Source: Flavobacterium bizetiae
GTDB lineage: Bacteria > Bacteroidota > Bacteroidia > Flavobacteriales > Flavobacteriaceae
Length of the DNA stretch: 42,587 nt
Direction: 5' to 3'
Assembly: GCF_902804475.1 (NCBI RefSeq)
Contig: NZ_CADCSU010000021.1
Span: 1 to 42,587, forward strand
Part shown: piece after piece, positions 15,599-24,844 of the stretch
Numbering within the stretch: position 1 is the first letter of the stretch
How the letters are laid out: each line of letters opens with the position of its first letter
Translations under genes and position numbers: made by a program
Notes under the pieces: model-generated
Seen by the model: only the letters and a program-made list of their open reading frames with translations
Databases searched by the model: none
Told to the model about the DNA's origin: nothing

Positions 15599-15606
15599 CA
15601 AATTTA
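15599..15606 (-). promoter_or_regulatory. Promoter -7 box of prs
   Basis: TAAATTTG on the minus strand, an exact TAnnTTTG, 51 bases before the prs ATG. It is divergent from the tRNA promoter. Confidence 0.65.
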
Positions 15607-15672
15607 GAAAATTTATTGGACACTGAAAGAAAAAATTTAAGTATTTTTAGTAGAACATTTAATTTTATTTTT

Positions 15673-15680
15673 TACATTTG
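15673..15680 (+). promoter_or_regulatory. Promoter -7 box of tRNA-Leu
   Basis: TACATTTG, an exact TAnnTTTG, 97 bases before the tRNA. The leader between them holds a hairpin: GAATAAG (15694-15700) / CTTATTC (15723-15729) with an inner TTATG-GCAA-CATAA stem. Confidence 0.6.
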
Positions 15681-15777
15681 CACCGTGTTAAAGGAATAAG
15701 CACAGTTATGGCAACATAATTACTTATTCTATTGCGTTAGGATAATTGATTTATTTGATTATTTTTTCGTCTGCTAA

Positions 15778-15857
15778 GCCCGGATGGCGGAATTGGTAGA
15801 CGCGCTGGTCTCAAACACCTGTGGGAAACCGTGCCGGTTCGACTCCGGCTCCGGGTA
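15778..15857 (+). tRNA. tRNA-Leu (anticodon CAA)
   Basis: The acceptor GCCCGGA pairs with TCCGGGT, with a G-T first pair. The T arm is GCCGG-TTCGACT-CCGGC. The anticodon loop CTCAAAC gives CAA (15812-15814), reading UUG. The variable arm is a GG-GAAA-CC mini-stem, as expected for class II tRNA. Position 28-42 of the anticodon stem is a T-T mismatch. CCA is not encoded. Confidence 0.95.
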
Positions 15858-15858
15858 C

Positions 15859-15888
15859 AAAAACCTCTTCGAAAGAAGAGGTTTTTTT
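15859..15888 (+). terminator. Terminator of tRNA-Leu
   Basis: AAAACCTCTTC-GAAA-GAAGAGGTTTTTTT, a perfect stem with a GNRA loop and T run, directly after the tRNA. Confidence 0.9.
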
Positions 15889-15902
15889 GGTTTTATATGG
15901 TT

Positions 15903-16196
15903 TTATAATTTCAATTTTTCAGGATTTTGATACGTATTCCAAAATCTTAAAAGCTCAATTTCATTATCCTCTAAAACTTTATAATACAATGTTATCTGTT
16001 TTGTTACCGGCACTTGAAATACATCTTTATAATTCGATGGCTTAAATATCAAGTTTTGCTTCATTAATAACTGGATCAAATCATCCGTTTTATCCATAAA
16101 GTTATAGACATCTTGTAAAGTCCACTCACTTTCTAGATATTCAATATTTTTCCAATAGTCATTCCTAGCAATCGTTGTCCAAATTATTTGCACCAT
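15903..16196 (-). CDS. RelE/ParE-superfamily toxin
   Basis: The 97-residue protein has the pattern of ParE/RelE toxins: an N-terminal strand and helix (IIWTTIARNDYWKNIEYL) and C-terminal strands ending in ITLYYKVLEDNEIELLRFWNTYQNPEK, where the Arg and the RFWNTYQNP segment match the family. RelE members cut ribosome-bound mRNA and ParE members poison gyrase; sequence alone does not decide. It starts 9 bases after a Phd/YefM-type antitoxin gene, so the pair is a type II toxin-antitoxin operon. It lies beside tRNA-Leu, a common landing site for accessory genes. Confidence 0.85.
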   Translation of the reverse strand: MVQIIWTTIARNDYWKNIEYLESEWTLQDVYNFMDKTDDLIQLLMKQNLIFKPSNYKDVFQVPVTKQITLYYKVLEDNEIELLRFWNTYQNPEKLKL

Positions 16197-16205
16197 GTAT
16201 TAGAA

Positions 16206-16475
16206 TTATCTTTTGAATAAATGAGGAAACCGTTTTTTTGTTTCGTCCATAACTTCTTGATGAGAGTGCACTCTGCCATTTATTACATCTTCTAACGCTT
16301 CATCTATAGCTGCTTTTTGTGCGTTATTTAATAATGATTCATCTTCTTCTTCATCTAAAGGAATAACAACAAAAGAACGACCTTTTCCTCTATGGATAAC
16401 AAGTTTTTCAGATTCAGCTATATCAAGATATTTCTTAATATTCCCTCTAAACTCTGTCACGCTAACTGTTTTCAT
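16206..16475 (-). CDS. Phd/YefM-type antitoxin
   Basis: This 89-residue protein starts MKTVSVTEFRGNIKKYLD, the DNA-binding fold of Phd/YefM antitoxins, followed by KLVIHRGKGRSFVVIPLDE. An acidic linker and a C-terminal segment (HSHQEVMDETKKRFPH) would wrap the toxin. It is the first gene of the toxin-antitoxin operon. A TACATTTG box at 16498-16491 and two GTAC half-sites 8 bases apart (16496-16499 and 16508-16511) overlap the promoter and may be the autoregulatory operator. Confidence 0.85.
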   Translation of the reverse strand: MKTVSVTEFRGNIKKYLDIAESEKLVIHRGKGRSFVVIPLDEEEDESLLNNAQKAAIDEALEDVINGRVHSHQEVMDETKKRFPHLFKR

Positions 16476-16490
16476 AATAATTATTTTTTA

Positions 16491-16511
16491 CAAATGTACG
16501 CTTTTCTGTAC
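16491..16511 (-). promoter_or_regulatory. Toxin-antitoxin promoter with candidate operator
   Basis: TACATTTG on the minus strand, plus GTAC-N8-GTAC overlapping it. Position over the -7 box fits self-repression by the antitoxin. Confidence 0.5.
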
Positions 16512-16536
16512 GTAATAGAAATTTATCTCATATCTA

Positions 16537-17001
16537 TTAAATAACCTCACAACTCGCCTCATGCAAAACAGGAAAATTGCATGAATTGGCAATAAAACAT
16601 AATTGATTGGCTTTAAAATGTAAATTTAAAGCAAGTTCGATTTGGTCTGGATTTGAGATTTTAACTTTTGGTTTTAATCGTACTTCTGTAAAACGACCGC
16701 TTCCATTCTCGGAAACTTCTAGAGTAGCTTCGGCGTTGTCTGAATATTCAAGTACTTCTATTTTATTTTGAGAACAAACATATAAATAGGACATCATATG
16801 GCACGAAACCAAACTACTCAAAAGCAAATCTTCAGGATTGTATAATTCCGGATCGCCTTTGAATGCTTTTGCGGCAGAGACATCTAAAACCGGTTTTCCT
16901 TCAATTTTTATTTGATGGCTTTTGCTGTAAAACTTTGACGTTGTTTCTTCTTCCTTTTTGGTTGAAGTCCAATTTAATTCTGCTTTGAATAGATGTTTCA
17001 T
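16537..17001 (-). CDS. OsmC family protein
   Basis: OsmC/Ohr proteins reduce organic hydroperoxides with a two-cysteine mechanism. The 154-residue protein has the first Cys67 in LLLSSLVSCHMMSYL and the second Cys141 in IANSCNFPVLHE, with the expected spacing. Full family length, no signal peptide. It belongs to the broader OsmC group rather than clearly to Ohr. It is separated from the epimerase gene by a repeat and a terminator, so it is not part of the arabinose operon. Confidence 0.88.
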   Translation of the reverse strand: MKHLFKAELNWTSTKKEEETTSKFYSKSHQIKIEGKPVLDVSAAKAFKGDPELYNPEDLLLSSLVSCHMMSYLYVCSQNKIEVLEYSDNAEATLEVSENGSGRFTEVRLKPKVKISNPDQIELALNLHFKANQLCFIANSCNFPVLHEASCEVI

Positions 17002-17055
17002 TTTGTTTTCGTTTGCTCTTGCTAAATTAAGAATTTTATAAGCTGTAAATGAATT

Positions 17056-17133
17056 AATCGCGCAAAGCCGCAGAGGTGCAAAGAAAATAAAAAAAGCTCA
17101 AAAAACTTTGCGGCTTTGCGACTTTGCGCGATT
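17056..17133. repeat. Inverted repeat of CGCAAAG words
   Basis: Arms 17056-17083 and 17106-17133 pair at about 24 of 28 positions, with a perfect 12-base outer stem AATCGCGCAAAG/CTTTGCGCGATT. Made of CGCAAAG-like units, related to words at 13387-13425. Confidence 0.75.
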
Positions 17134-17170
17134 TAAAAAAACTTACTTTAATTACATTCAAGTTACAAAT

Positions 17171-17203
17171 AAAAAAACCTCGCAAGCGTCACTTACGAGG
17201 TTT
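17171..17203 (-). terminator. Terminator of the araB-araD-araA-galM operon
   Basis: On the minus strand AACCTCGTAAG / CTTGCGAGGTT form a stem with one G-T pair, followed by seven T, just beyond the epimerase stop. Confidence 0.8.
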
Positions 17204-17239
17204 CTTAAAATTACTAAACTAATAAACAGAATTCTAAAA

Positions 17240-18424
17240 CTATTTTTTTACTGAGAATTTAAAAGTAGTTTTAGTTTTATAATTTTCTCCCGGGTTTAAA
17301 ACCGTTGTTTGGAAATTTTTCTGATTTGGAGAATCCGGATAATGTTCTGTTTCTAAACATAATCCTGTTCTGTGTGCAAATGTTCCGCCTTTAGGTGTTG
17401 GCAAAGTTCCGTCAAGGAAATTCCCAGAGTAAAACTGAATTCCAGGTTCGTCTGTAGTCATTTCCATCACCCTTCCGCTTGCTGCGTGGTATACTTTTGC
17501 AATGATTGTTTTTCCTTTTTCAGGATTGTTCAATACCCAACAATGATCATATCCTTTTCCTCTTTCTAATTGTTCGTTTTTTACCTCGATATCTTTTCCA
17601 ATTAATTTTGGAGTTCTGAAGTCGAAAGGTGTATTAGCTACATCTTCTAATTTTCCTGTTGGAATTAAAGTCGCATCAACCGGAACTAATTTATCAGCAT
17701 TCAAAGTCAATTCGTGATCTAAGATCGTTTTTGTAAAATCTCCCGATAAATTGAAATAAGAATGTTGTGTCAAGTTTACAACTGTTTTCTTATCTGTTGT
17801 TGCCTCATACAAAACTTCTAATTGGTTATCATTTGTCAATGTATATGTTACAAAAACTTGTAGATTTCCTGGATATCCTTCTTCTAAATCCTTACTTAAA
17901 TAAGATAATTTCAAAGAAGCTGTACTTCCTGATTTTACCTCATCGGCTTTCCAGACAACATTAAAAAATCCTTGTGGTCCTCCGTGCAAAGCATTTGGTG
18001 CATTGTTGATAGCCAATTGATATTCTTTTCCGTCTAAAGTGAATTTTCCTTTAGCAATTCTGTTTCCGTATCTTCCGATCAAAGCTCCAAAAAACGGATT
18101 CTCTTTTTCGTATTGTGCCAAAGAACTAAAACCAATTACTACATTTTCAGAAACACCGTCTTTATTGGGTACCTTCAATTCTGTAATTCTTCCTCCAAAA
18201 GTGATGATATCAACTTCCATCCCATTTTGATTTTTCAGCTTATAACTATCAACTTTTTCTCCTTTTGCAGTAGTTCCGTAAGAAGATTTTTCGATTGTAA
18301 CTGTAGCTTTTTCATCAGAAGAAACTGTTGTATCATCTGTTTTTTTATCGCTTTTGCAATGAACTGAAATTGCTGCCAAACTCAAAAGGCTGATTCCAAA
18401 AAGACAACGTTTTAATACATTCAT
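17240..18424 (-). CDS. galM: Aldose 1-epimerase, exported lipoprotein-like
   Basis: The enzyme interconverts alpha and beta forms of aldoses, here presumably L-arabinose. The 394 residues begin with a signal segment and Cys23 (AISVHCKSDKK), suggesting a lipoprotein, although His before the Cys is unusual for a lipobox. The epimerase domain has NALHGGPQGFF, the catalytic His in LTQHSYFNLSG, and the catalytic Glu in GLCLETEHYPDSPNQ. It is the last gene of the araB-araD-araA run, after a 296-base repeat-filled gap. An envelope location would let it act on sugar before inner-membrane transport. Confidence 0.92.
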   Translation of the reverse strand: MNVLKRCLFGISLLSLAAISVHCKSDKKTDDTTVSSDEKATVTIEKSSYGTTAKGEKVDSYKLKNQNGMEVDIITFGGRITELKVPNKDGVSENVVIGFSSLAQYEKENPFFGALIGRYGNRIAKGKFTLDGKEYQLAINNAPNALHGGPQGFFNVVWKADEVKSGSTASLKLSYLSKDLEEGYPGNLQVFVTYTLTNDNQLEVLYEATTDKKTVVNLTQHSYFNLSGDFTKTILDHELTLNADKLVPVDATLIPTGKLEDVANTPFDFRTPKLIGKDIEVKNEQLERGKGYDHCWVLNNPEKGKTIIAKVYHAASGRVMEMTTDEPGIQFYSGNFLDGTLPTPKGGTFAHRTGLCLETEHYPDSPNQKNFQTTVLNPGENYKTKTTFKFSVKK

Positions 18425-18503
18425 AAATGATAATTTTGTGGTTATTGTGAAATGTTAGATGTTAAAAGTAATCTGCTAGACGTAATAAAAAACGCTATAT
18501 TTT

Positions 18504-18614
18504 GACGCGGATTAAACAGATTCGTTTCACGAAGACGCGGATTTACACGGATTTTTAATATCAAAAATCCGTTTTTATCTGCGCTTTTGCGTTAGCAAAT
18601 CCGTTTTATCAGTG
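18504..18614. repeat. Inverted repeats of GCGGATT/CGGATTTTT words
   Basis: CGGATTTTT (18548-18556) faces AAAAATCCG (18563-18571), nested in longer partial repeats. The same words recur at 24890-24925 and 42220-42410. Confidence 0.7.
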
Positions 18615-18674
18615 TTCTATTTTCAAAAAGTTAATTTATTACCCAACAAGTTAAAAGTAACAAAAAAACTTTAG

Positions 18675-18692
18675 TCCCGATAGCTATCGGGA
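18675..18692. repeat. 18-bp perfect palindrome
   Basis: TCCCGATAGCTATCGGGA, in the araA-galM gap. It shares the ends TCCCGA/TCGGGA with 6474-6489. Confidence 0.75.
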
Positions 18693-18720
18693 TAGCAACT
18701 TAGAATCTTAGTCTCTCAGA

Positions 18721-20229
18721 CTACAATCCGTGTTGAAACAAATGATAATAAGCTTCGTTTGCATTGATCTTATCTTTAAAGTCTCTTACAGTAGTTTTTT
18801 CGTCGATAACCAATAATTCGATTCCGGCAATATCTGCAAAATCTTCCATATATTCTGTTGTGATCGCCTGGCTGTAAACGGTGTGATGCGCTCCTCCGGC
18901 AAGAATCCATGCTGTTGCTGCGATATCAAGGTTTGGTTTACAATCCCATAAAACTCTTGCAACCGGTAATTTTGGTAAATCTGCTAATGGTTTAATCGCT
19001 TCAACTTCATTTACAATCAAACGGAAACGATTTCCCATATCGACCAACGAAACGTTGATTGCATCTCCGGCTGGTGAATTAAATACCAAACGTGCAGGAT
19101 CTTCTTTTCCTCCAATTCCTAACGGATGCACTTCGCAAGAAGGTTTTGCCTCTGCAATAGATGGACAAATTTCTAACATGTGAGATCCTAAAACATATGA
19201 TTTTTGTGGAGTGAAATGATACGTATAATCTTCCATAAATGACGTTCCTCCTTCAAGACCCACGTTCATTACTTTTAATGCACGAACCATTGCAGCAGTT
19301 TTCCAGTCGCCTTCTCCACCAAAACCATAACCATCGGCCATTAATCTTTGTGTTGCAATTCCTGGTAATTGTTTCCAAACTCCAAGGTTTTCAAATGTAT
19401 CTGTAAAAGCTCCAAAACCTCCTTCTTCAAGGAAAGCTCTTAAACCTAATTCTATTTTTGCTGCTTCAACCAATGAACTTCTTTGCGCTCCGCCTTCTTT
19501 TAAAGCATCAGTCAAAGAATAAGAAGATTCATAAACGGCTAATAAATCATTCAATTGCTGCTCTGTAACTTTCTCGATATGCTTGGTAACATCTGAAGAA
19601 TCATATCCGTTAACCGACATTCCGAAACGAATCTGAGCCTCCACTTTATCACCTTCTGTAACGGCAACTTCACGCATATTGTCTCCAATACGAGCTACTT
19701 TTAAGTTCTGAAGTTCGTCCCATCCTAATGTTACTCTTGTCCAAACGCCAAGTTTGTTCAAAACACGAGGATCTTCCCAGTGTCCAACCACAACTTTACG
19801 CTTTTTACGCATTCTTGACATGATAAAACCAAACTCACGATCTCCGTGTGCCGATTGATTCAGGTTCATGAAATCCATGTCGATTGTTCCCCACGGAATT
19901 TCAGCATTATATTGTGTATGCAAATGGCATAATGGTTTCTTTAAAATACTTAATCCTCCAATCCACATTTTTGCTGGAGAGAAAGTATGCATCCAGGCAA
20001 TAATTCCGATACAGTTTTTTTCTGTATTCGCTGCCAAACAAACATCTAAAATTTGAGCAGGAGATTTTACAACATCTTTATAAACCACTTTTACCGGAAT
20101 ACTAGATGATGCGTCTAATCCTTTTGCAATTAGCTGCGAATGTTCTGCAACTTTTCGTAGTGTTTCTTCACCGTATAATTCCTGGCTTCCTACTACAAAC
20201 CATACTTCTTTTTGAGATATATCAATCAT
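18721..20229 (-). CDS. araA: L-arabinose isomerase
   Basis: AraA converts L-arabinose to L-ribulose. The 502-residue protein matches the length of the E. coli enzyme and is similar throughout: [16 protein letters not shown] at the start, [33 protein letters not shown], and [13 protein letters not shown] with the metal-binding Glu region. EDYTYHF and [10 protein letters not shown] add further metal ligands, and GGAHHTVYS has the C-terminal His. It lies third in the leftward run araB-araD-araA-galM. The 84-base gap to araD contains a TCTAAAAATCTAAAATC word repeat. Control is likely through the AraR site before araB. Confidence 0.98.
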   Translation of the reverse strand: MIDISQKEVWFVVGSQELYGEETLRKVAEHSQLIAKGLDASSSIPVKVVYKDVVKSPAQILDVCLAANTEKNCIGIIAWMHTFSPAKMWIGGLSILKKPLCHLHTQYNAEIPWGTIDMDFMNLNQSAHGDREFGFIMSRMRKKRKVVVGHWEDPRVLNKLGVWTRVTLGWDELQNLKVARIGDNMREVAVTEGDKVEAQIRFGMSVNGYDSSDVTKHIEKVTEQQLNDLLAVYESSYSLTDALKEGGAQRSSLVEAAKIELGLRAFLEEGGFGAFTDTFENLGVWKQLPGIATQRLMADGYGFGGEGDWKTAAMVRALKVMNVGLEGGTSFMEDYTYHFTPQKSYVLGSHMLEICPSIAEAKPSCEVHPLGIGGKEDPARLVFNSPAGDAINVSLVDMGNRFRLIVNEVEAIKPLADLPKLPVARVLWDCKPNLDIAATAWILAGGAHHTVYSQAITTEYMEDFADIAGIELLVIDEKTTVRDFKDKINANEAYYHLFQHGL

Positions 20230-20313
20230 GCTGTTTAATCGTTTATTTGTTGAACTGTTTAATCGTTTGCAGGTTCTAAAAATCTAAAATCTGCATTCTA
20301 AAATCTAAAATTA

Positions 20314-21015
20314 TTATTGTCCGTAATACGAATCTTTTCCGTGTTTACGATTGTAATGTTTTTTTATTAGCGAATCTTTTAATCTTGGTACGTTTGGATT
20401 TATTTGTAAAGTCAGATACGCCATTTCGGCAACTACTTCAAGAACTTTACTATTATAAACTGCTTTTGCTGCGTTTTTTCCCCAGGCAAAAGGACCATGA
20501 TTTCCAATCAAAACCATTTCTACTTCTTCGTAAGAAAGATTCTTTTCTTTGAAACAATCCAAAATCTGAATTCCGGTATTGTGTTCGTAATTTCCTTCTA
20601 TAAGCGCATCAGCCATTGGCGGGGCACACGGAATATCAGCTGTTAAATGATCTGCATGTGTAGTCCCGAAAATAGGAATATCGCGTTGTGATTGTGCCCA
20701 GGCTACGGAATATGTGGCGTGTGTATGTGCAACGCCACCGATATTTGGCCAGTTTTTATACAAATAAGCGTGCGTTTTAGTGTCGGATGACGGACGCATC
20801 GAACCTTCAATAATGTTATTATCAAAATCGACAATCACAATATCTTCGGGTTTTAAATCTTCATACGGAACGCCACTTGGTTTAATCGCAAAAACACCAT
20901 TTTCTCTATCGACAGCACTTACATTTCCGAAAGTATATACTACCAAATTCAATGCATTTAACTGCATATTGGCTTCGTAACATTCCTGTTTTAAATCTTT
21001 ATAAAGAGAACTCAT
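20314..21015 (-). CDS. araD: L-ribulose-5-phosphate 4-epimerase
   Basis: AraD converts L-ribulose-5-phosphate to D-xylulose-5-phosphate. From the ATG at 21015 the protein has 233 residues, as usual. It shows GNVSAVDRE, the substrate site KPSGVPYEDL, the zinc-binding HTHATYS pair and the third His in NHGPFAWG, and the C-terminal KHGKDSYYGQ. The frame extends to 21051, but MSSLYKDLKQECYEAN is the normal family start. The gene overlaps the end of araB by 17 bases, so translation is coupled. Confidence 0.97.
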   Translation of the reverse strand: MSSLYKDLKQECYEANMQLNALNLVVYTFGNVSAVDRENGVFAIKPSGVPYEDLKPEDIVIVDFDNNIIEGSMRPSSDTKTHAYLYKNWPNIGGVAHTHATYSVAWAQSQRDIPIFGTTHADHLTADIPCAPPMADALIEGNYEHNTGIQILDCFKEKNLSYEEVEMVLIGNHGPFAWGKNAAKAVYNSKVLEVVAEMAYLTLQINPNVPRLKDSLIKKHYNRKHGKDSYYGQ

Positions 21016-22690
21016 GTTGCGAAATTTTAATAGTTGGATCTTCGTAAGCACTTAATTGATCGTATGCCAAAAGCAGTTTGTGATAAGCTGCTACTTTATC
21101 TAATTGAGGGAAATATTCTCCATCAAAATCGCTTCCTATTTTTTGACTTGCTTCAATTACGTTTGGATAAATTCCGGCTGCAACTGCTGCGTAAATTGCC
21201 GCTCCTAGAGCTGGAGTTTGATCTGAAGCTGCAATTTTAATTGGCTTGTTTAAAACATTTGCCAAAGTCTGCATGATAAAAGGAGATTTACGGGCAACGC
21301 CACCAATCCCGATTACACTGTCAATTTTTACACCTTCTTCTTCAAAACGATCCACGATTTTTTTCGCTCCAAAACAAATAGCATTTACCAAAGCTTTGAA
21401 AATATGTGGTGCTTTTGTTCCTAAAGAAAGATTCGAGATCGCACTTTTTAATTCCTGATTAGCATCTGGAGTTCTTCTTCCGTTGATCCAGTCTAAAGCA
21501 ATTGGAAGACTATCTGAAACAGGAATTTTCTCTGCTTCTTTAGTCAATTCTACAATTAATTTATCACTGAATTCTTCTCTTAATTGTTCTTTTTGAGCAT
21601 CATTTAAAACCGTCGAAGCAGTTAATAAATGATCTGTTGGCCAAAGCAATAACTCTTTGTACCAAGCCAGTAAATCTCCAAAAGCAGATTGTCCGGCTTC
21701 AAGACCAATATAACCCGGAATCACAGAACCATCAACTTGTCCGCAGATTCCGCGAACAGTTTTAGTTCCTACTTCTTCTTTCGAACCTACCAAAATATCG
21801 CAGGTTGAAGTTCCCATAACGCGAACCAAAGTATTCTCACCAATCTTAGCTCCAACAGCTCCAGAATGTGCATCGAAAGTTCCCACAGCCACAACTGTAT
21901 CTGTAGAAAGTCCTAAACGATCTGCCCATTCTTTGCTTAGATTTCCGGCAACTACATCTGATGTATATGTTTCATCATAAAGATTACCACGAAGTTGTGC
22001 CAAATAAGGATGTAATTTTTCTAAGAATTCAACCGGAGGAAGTCCGTTCCAGTCTTCATGCCACATCGCTTTATGTCCGGCTGCGCAACGGCTTCTTTTG
22101 AATGTTTTTAAATCTTTATCTTCTATTAATAAATAGGTCATTAAATCGCAATGCTCCATCCAGGTGTGCGCAGCATTTCGAACTGCTTCATCTTCTCTTG
22201 CAATGTGCAGGATTTTTGCCCAAAACCATTCTGATGAATAAATTCCGCCCACATATTTCGTTACATTTTCCCCGCCCCAGCTTACCGCCAATTCGTTGAT
22301 TTCGTTTGCTTCATTTATCGAAGTATGATCTTTCCAAAGTACCATCATCGCATTTGGGTTTTCTTCAAAACCTTTTGTCAATGCTAACGGAATTCCTTCT
22401 TTGGTTACCGGAACCGGAGAAGATCCTGTTGTATCAATACAAATTCCGCGTACTTGCGAAGGATCGACTTTACTTTCTTTTATAACGGTTTGAATGGTGA
22501 TTTCTAAACCTTCAATATGGTCTAAAGGATGTTGGCGAAACTGATTTGCAGCTGCGTCACAATATTGCTTGTTTTTCCATCTTTTATAATGAGAAACATT
22601 TGATGCCAGCTCTTGCCCATTTTCAGTGTCTATTAGCATCGCTCGAACTGAATCTGTTCCGTAGTCCAATCCTATAACGTAATTTTTCAT
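20999..22690 (-). CDS. araB: L-ribulokinase
   Basis: AraB phosphorylates L-ribulose with ATP. The 563 residues are an FGGY-family kinase: YVIGLDYGTDSVRAMLID at the N-terminus binds phosphate, and GVARKSPFIMQTLANVL with ALGAAIYAAVAAG form the C-terminal ATP site. The AMMVLWKDHT segment and the length of about 560 are typical of ribulokinases rather than xylulokinases. It is the first gene of the catabolic run; a TATATTTG -7 box lies at 22722-22715 and an AraR palindrome at 22738-22758 covers the -33 region. Confidence 0.95.
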   Translation of the reverse strand: MKNYVIGLDYGTDSVRAMLIDTENGQELASNVSHYKRWKNKQYCDAAANQFRQHPLDHIEGLEITIQTVIKESKVDPSQVRGICIDTTGSSPVPVTKEGIPLALTKGFEENPNAMMVLWKDHTSINEANEINELAVSWGGENVTKYVGGIYSSEWFWAKILHIAREDEAVRNAAHTWMEHCDLMTYLLIEDKDLKTFKRSRCAAGHKAMWHEDWNGLPPVEFLEKLHPYLAQLRGNLYDETYTSDVVAGNLSKEWADRLGLSTDTVVAVGTFDAHSGAVGAKIGENTLVRVMGTSTCDILVGSKEEVGTKTVRGICGQVDGSVIPGYIGLEAGQSAFGDLLAWYKELLLWPTDHLLTASTVLNDAQKEQLREEFSDKLIVELTKEAEKIPVSDSLPIALDWINGRRTPDANQELKSAISNLSLGTKAPHIFKALVNAICFGAKKIVDRFEEEGVKIDSVIGIGGVARKSPFIMQTLANVLNKPIKIAASDQTPALGAAIYAAVAAGIYPNVIEASQKIGSDFDGEYFPQLDKVAAYHKLLLAYDQLSAYEDPTIKISQHEFSL

Positions 22691-22714
22691 TCGAAATTCT
22701 TTTTATAATAATGA

Positions 22715-22722
22715 CAAATATA
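22715..22722 (-). promoter_or_regulatory. Promoter -7 box of araB
   Basis: TATATTTG on the minus strand, exact TAnnTTTG, 24 bases before the ATG, with the AraR site 15 bases upstream. Confidence 0.65.
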
Positions 22723-22737
22723 ATTATAAATAATTTA

Positions 22738-22758
22738 TAAGTGTATAAAAAACACTTA
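22738..22758. promoter_or_regulatory. AraR operator 1 (araB)
   Basis: TAAGTGT-N7-ACACTTA, the only fully symmetric copy of the motif. It overlaps the expected -33 region of araB, which fits repression. Confidence 0.75.
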
Positions 22759-22858
22759 ATAAAAATAGACGCTTGAATTTTTACAAATAATGCATCAAAA
22801 CAAGAGTTTAAGAGCAAAACAAAAAATAAACGTTGGTTTTACATTTATTCTGTTGCGA

Positions 22859-24844
22859 TTATTTCATCTTAATTTTCAAAACGGTAACTGAGTATGCCGG
22901 AAAATCATATTGAACCTTGTTTCCGTTTACTTTAAATTCGCTTTCTTTTGGACTAATTTTAGTTGGAGATGCAAAAGAATTCTCATCATTTATTCCGTCT
23001 CCTTTTAAGATTATTGCCGTTCCTTTTGAATCTAATTTTGCTCCTTTTACATCAATTGAAGCATTTTGAGCCGTTGCAGAAGCATTCACAATTTTCAGAA
23101 TTACTTCTTTAGAATTCACATCTTTTACTGCCGATGCAAACAAATCATTTTGTCCCGTAACTGGTTTTCCATCTTTTGTAATATTGATTAAATCTGTTCC
23201 TTTATTATTAGAGAATAATTTCTGAACATAATAATTTGGCGTTCCATAAGATTGTAAATTGTTGAACCAAATCATGTCCGGCGTCCATTGCCAACCTTCA
23301 ACATGAGCTAATAAAGGCGCATAAGATGTCAATTGAACAACCTCAGCATTACGCTCCATTCCGGTCATAAAAGCAGCTTCAGAAAAAGCACATTCCCAGT
23401 TGTTTTTATTGTCCGGACTTGCAATCGCTACACTTTGCGCTGCATATTCTCCAGCAAAAATCTTTGGTCCTTTACGATCATAATTGTCGTAACGCGTTAC
23501 ATTTTTACGAAACCAAGCCGGATCTTTATAATAGTGCTCGTCAACAATTTCAGCATTTAGTTTTTTGAGCTCTTTCATGCCATAATCAAAATAATCTCCG
23601 TCAGGAAAAGGTCCTGTTCCAGATACAATTGTGATATTTGGATATTTGTCTTTTATCGCTTTTTGAAACACTTTGAAACGCTCGATATAATCTGGTCCCC
23701 ATTGTTCATTTCCAACTCCAATATGTTTTAAATTGAATGGTTTTGGATGTCCCATATCAGCTCTTACTTTTCCCCAAGCCGTTGTTTGATCGCCGTTTGC
23801 AAATTCAATTAAGTCTAAAGCATCTTGTAAATAAGGATCTAACTGATCCATCGGAACTAATTCTCCTGTATTGAACTGACAGGCCATTCCGCAGCTTAAA
23901 ATTGGTAAAGGTGCAGCTCCAATATCTTCAGAAAGTTGAAAATATTCATAGAATCCTAATCCAAAACTCTGGAAATAATCCGGTGCAGGTTTATGTGCAA
24001 ATTCCGTGTTCCAACGGTTAATCATTGTTTCCCTGTCTTCAACATTTCCAATCGATTTTTTCCATTGATAACGCAATGCCAATGTTTTTCCTTCTACAAT
24101 ACATCCACCCGGAAAACGTAAAAATCCTGGTTTCAAATCATATAATAATTGTACCAAATCAGCACGCATTCCGTTCTTTCTGCCTTTCCATGTATCTTCC
24201 GGAAATAACGAAATCTGATCTAAATCAATTACTCCACTTCCTTCAAAAGTGATTTTAATTTGAGCTTTTGCTTCTGTTGCCGTTGCAGCCAATTGTGCTG
24301 TATAATTTGCCCAGTCTTTTGATGTTGGAACAATCGAAGTTTCGCCTAAAACCTTTTTATTTTTATCAATGAATTGAATTTTAATCTTCGAAACATTCCC
24401 TGATATTTTGGAAGCTTTTAGCGATAAATTATATTTCAGATCTTTCTTGATTCCCATTCCTCTGAAACCTTCATTGATCAATTCATAACCATTTGCATCG
24501 TTTATTGTAACTCGGCAATAATTATGATTTGTTCCTTTTTGAGAATACTGAATAATATTGGCAATTCCAGATTGCTGGTTTAATTTGTGTCGGTCGCTAT
24601 TTGGTTCGTTCCATCCCATCATTGGAGTTTCGAATTCAAACGATCTGTTCTTGATCATTTCTGCATATAATCCTCCATCAGCAGCAAAATTGATATCTTC
24701 AAAAAACACTCCGTACATAGTTGGCTGAATTTTGGTAATCGATTTTGCAACGTCTACCTGAAGATTGTTTTTTTGTGCCGAAGCATAAAAGCCGTTAAGC
24801 ATCAAACCGCAAAGGGTAATTTTTGTAATTAAATTGGACTTCAT
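22859..24844 (-). CDS. Alpha-L-arabinofuranosidase, GH51, with N-terminal CBM-like region
   Basis: GH51 enzymes release terminal L-arabinofuranose from arabinan or arabinoxylan. The 661-residue protein has a signal peptide (cut after YASA), so it is exported. A beta-rich carbohydrate-binding-like segment at about 105-215 interrupts the start of the catalytic part. The acid/base is Glu380 in HIGVGNEQWG and the nucleophile Glu466 in FAGEYAA. The C-terminal beta domain ends in SVTVLKIKMK. The longer architecture distinguishes it from the 515-residue GH51 nearby, suggesting different substrates. It lies after the GH127 gene with a 422-base gap full of repeats, and no AraR site of its own is seen. 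Confidence 0.93.
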   Translation of the reverse strand: MKSNLITKITLCGLMLNGFYASAQKNNLQVDVAKSITKIQPTMYGVFFEDINFAADGGLYAEMIKNRSFEFETPMMGWNEPNSDRHKLNQQSGIANIIQYSQKGTNHNYCRVTINDANGYELINEGFRGMGIKKDLKYNLSLKASKISGNVSKIKIQFIDKNKKVLGETSIVPTSKDWANYTAQLAATATEAKAQIKITFEGSGVIDLDQISLFPEDTWKGRKNGMRADLVQLLYDLKPGFLRFPGGCIVEGKTLALRYQWKKSIGNVEDRETMINRWNTEFAHKPAPDYFQSFGLGFYEYFQLSEDIGAAPLPILSCGMACQFNTGELVPMDQLDPYLQDALDLIEFANGDQTTAWGKVRADMGHPKPFNLKHIGVGNEQWGPDYIERFKVFQKAIKDKYPNITIVSGTGPFPDGDYFDYGMKELKKLNAEIVDEHYYKDPAWFRKNVTRYDNYDRKGPKIFAGEYAAQSVAIASPDNKNNWECAFSEAAFMTGMERNAEVVQLTSYAPLLAHVEGWQWTPDMIWFNNLQSYGTPNYYVQKLFSNNKGTDLINITKDGKPVTGQNDLFASAVKDVNSKEVILKIVNASATAQNASIDVKGAKLDSKGTAIILKGDGINDENSFASPTKISPKESEFKVNGNKVQYDFPAYSVTVLKIKMK

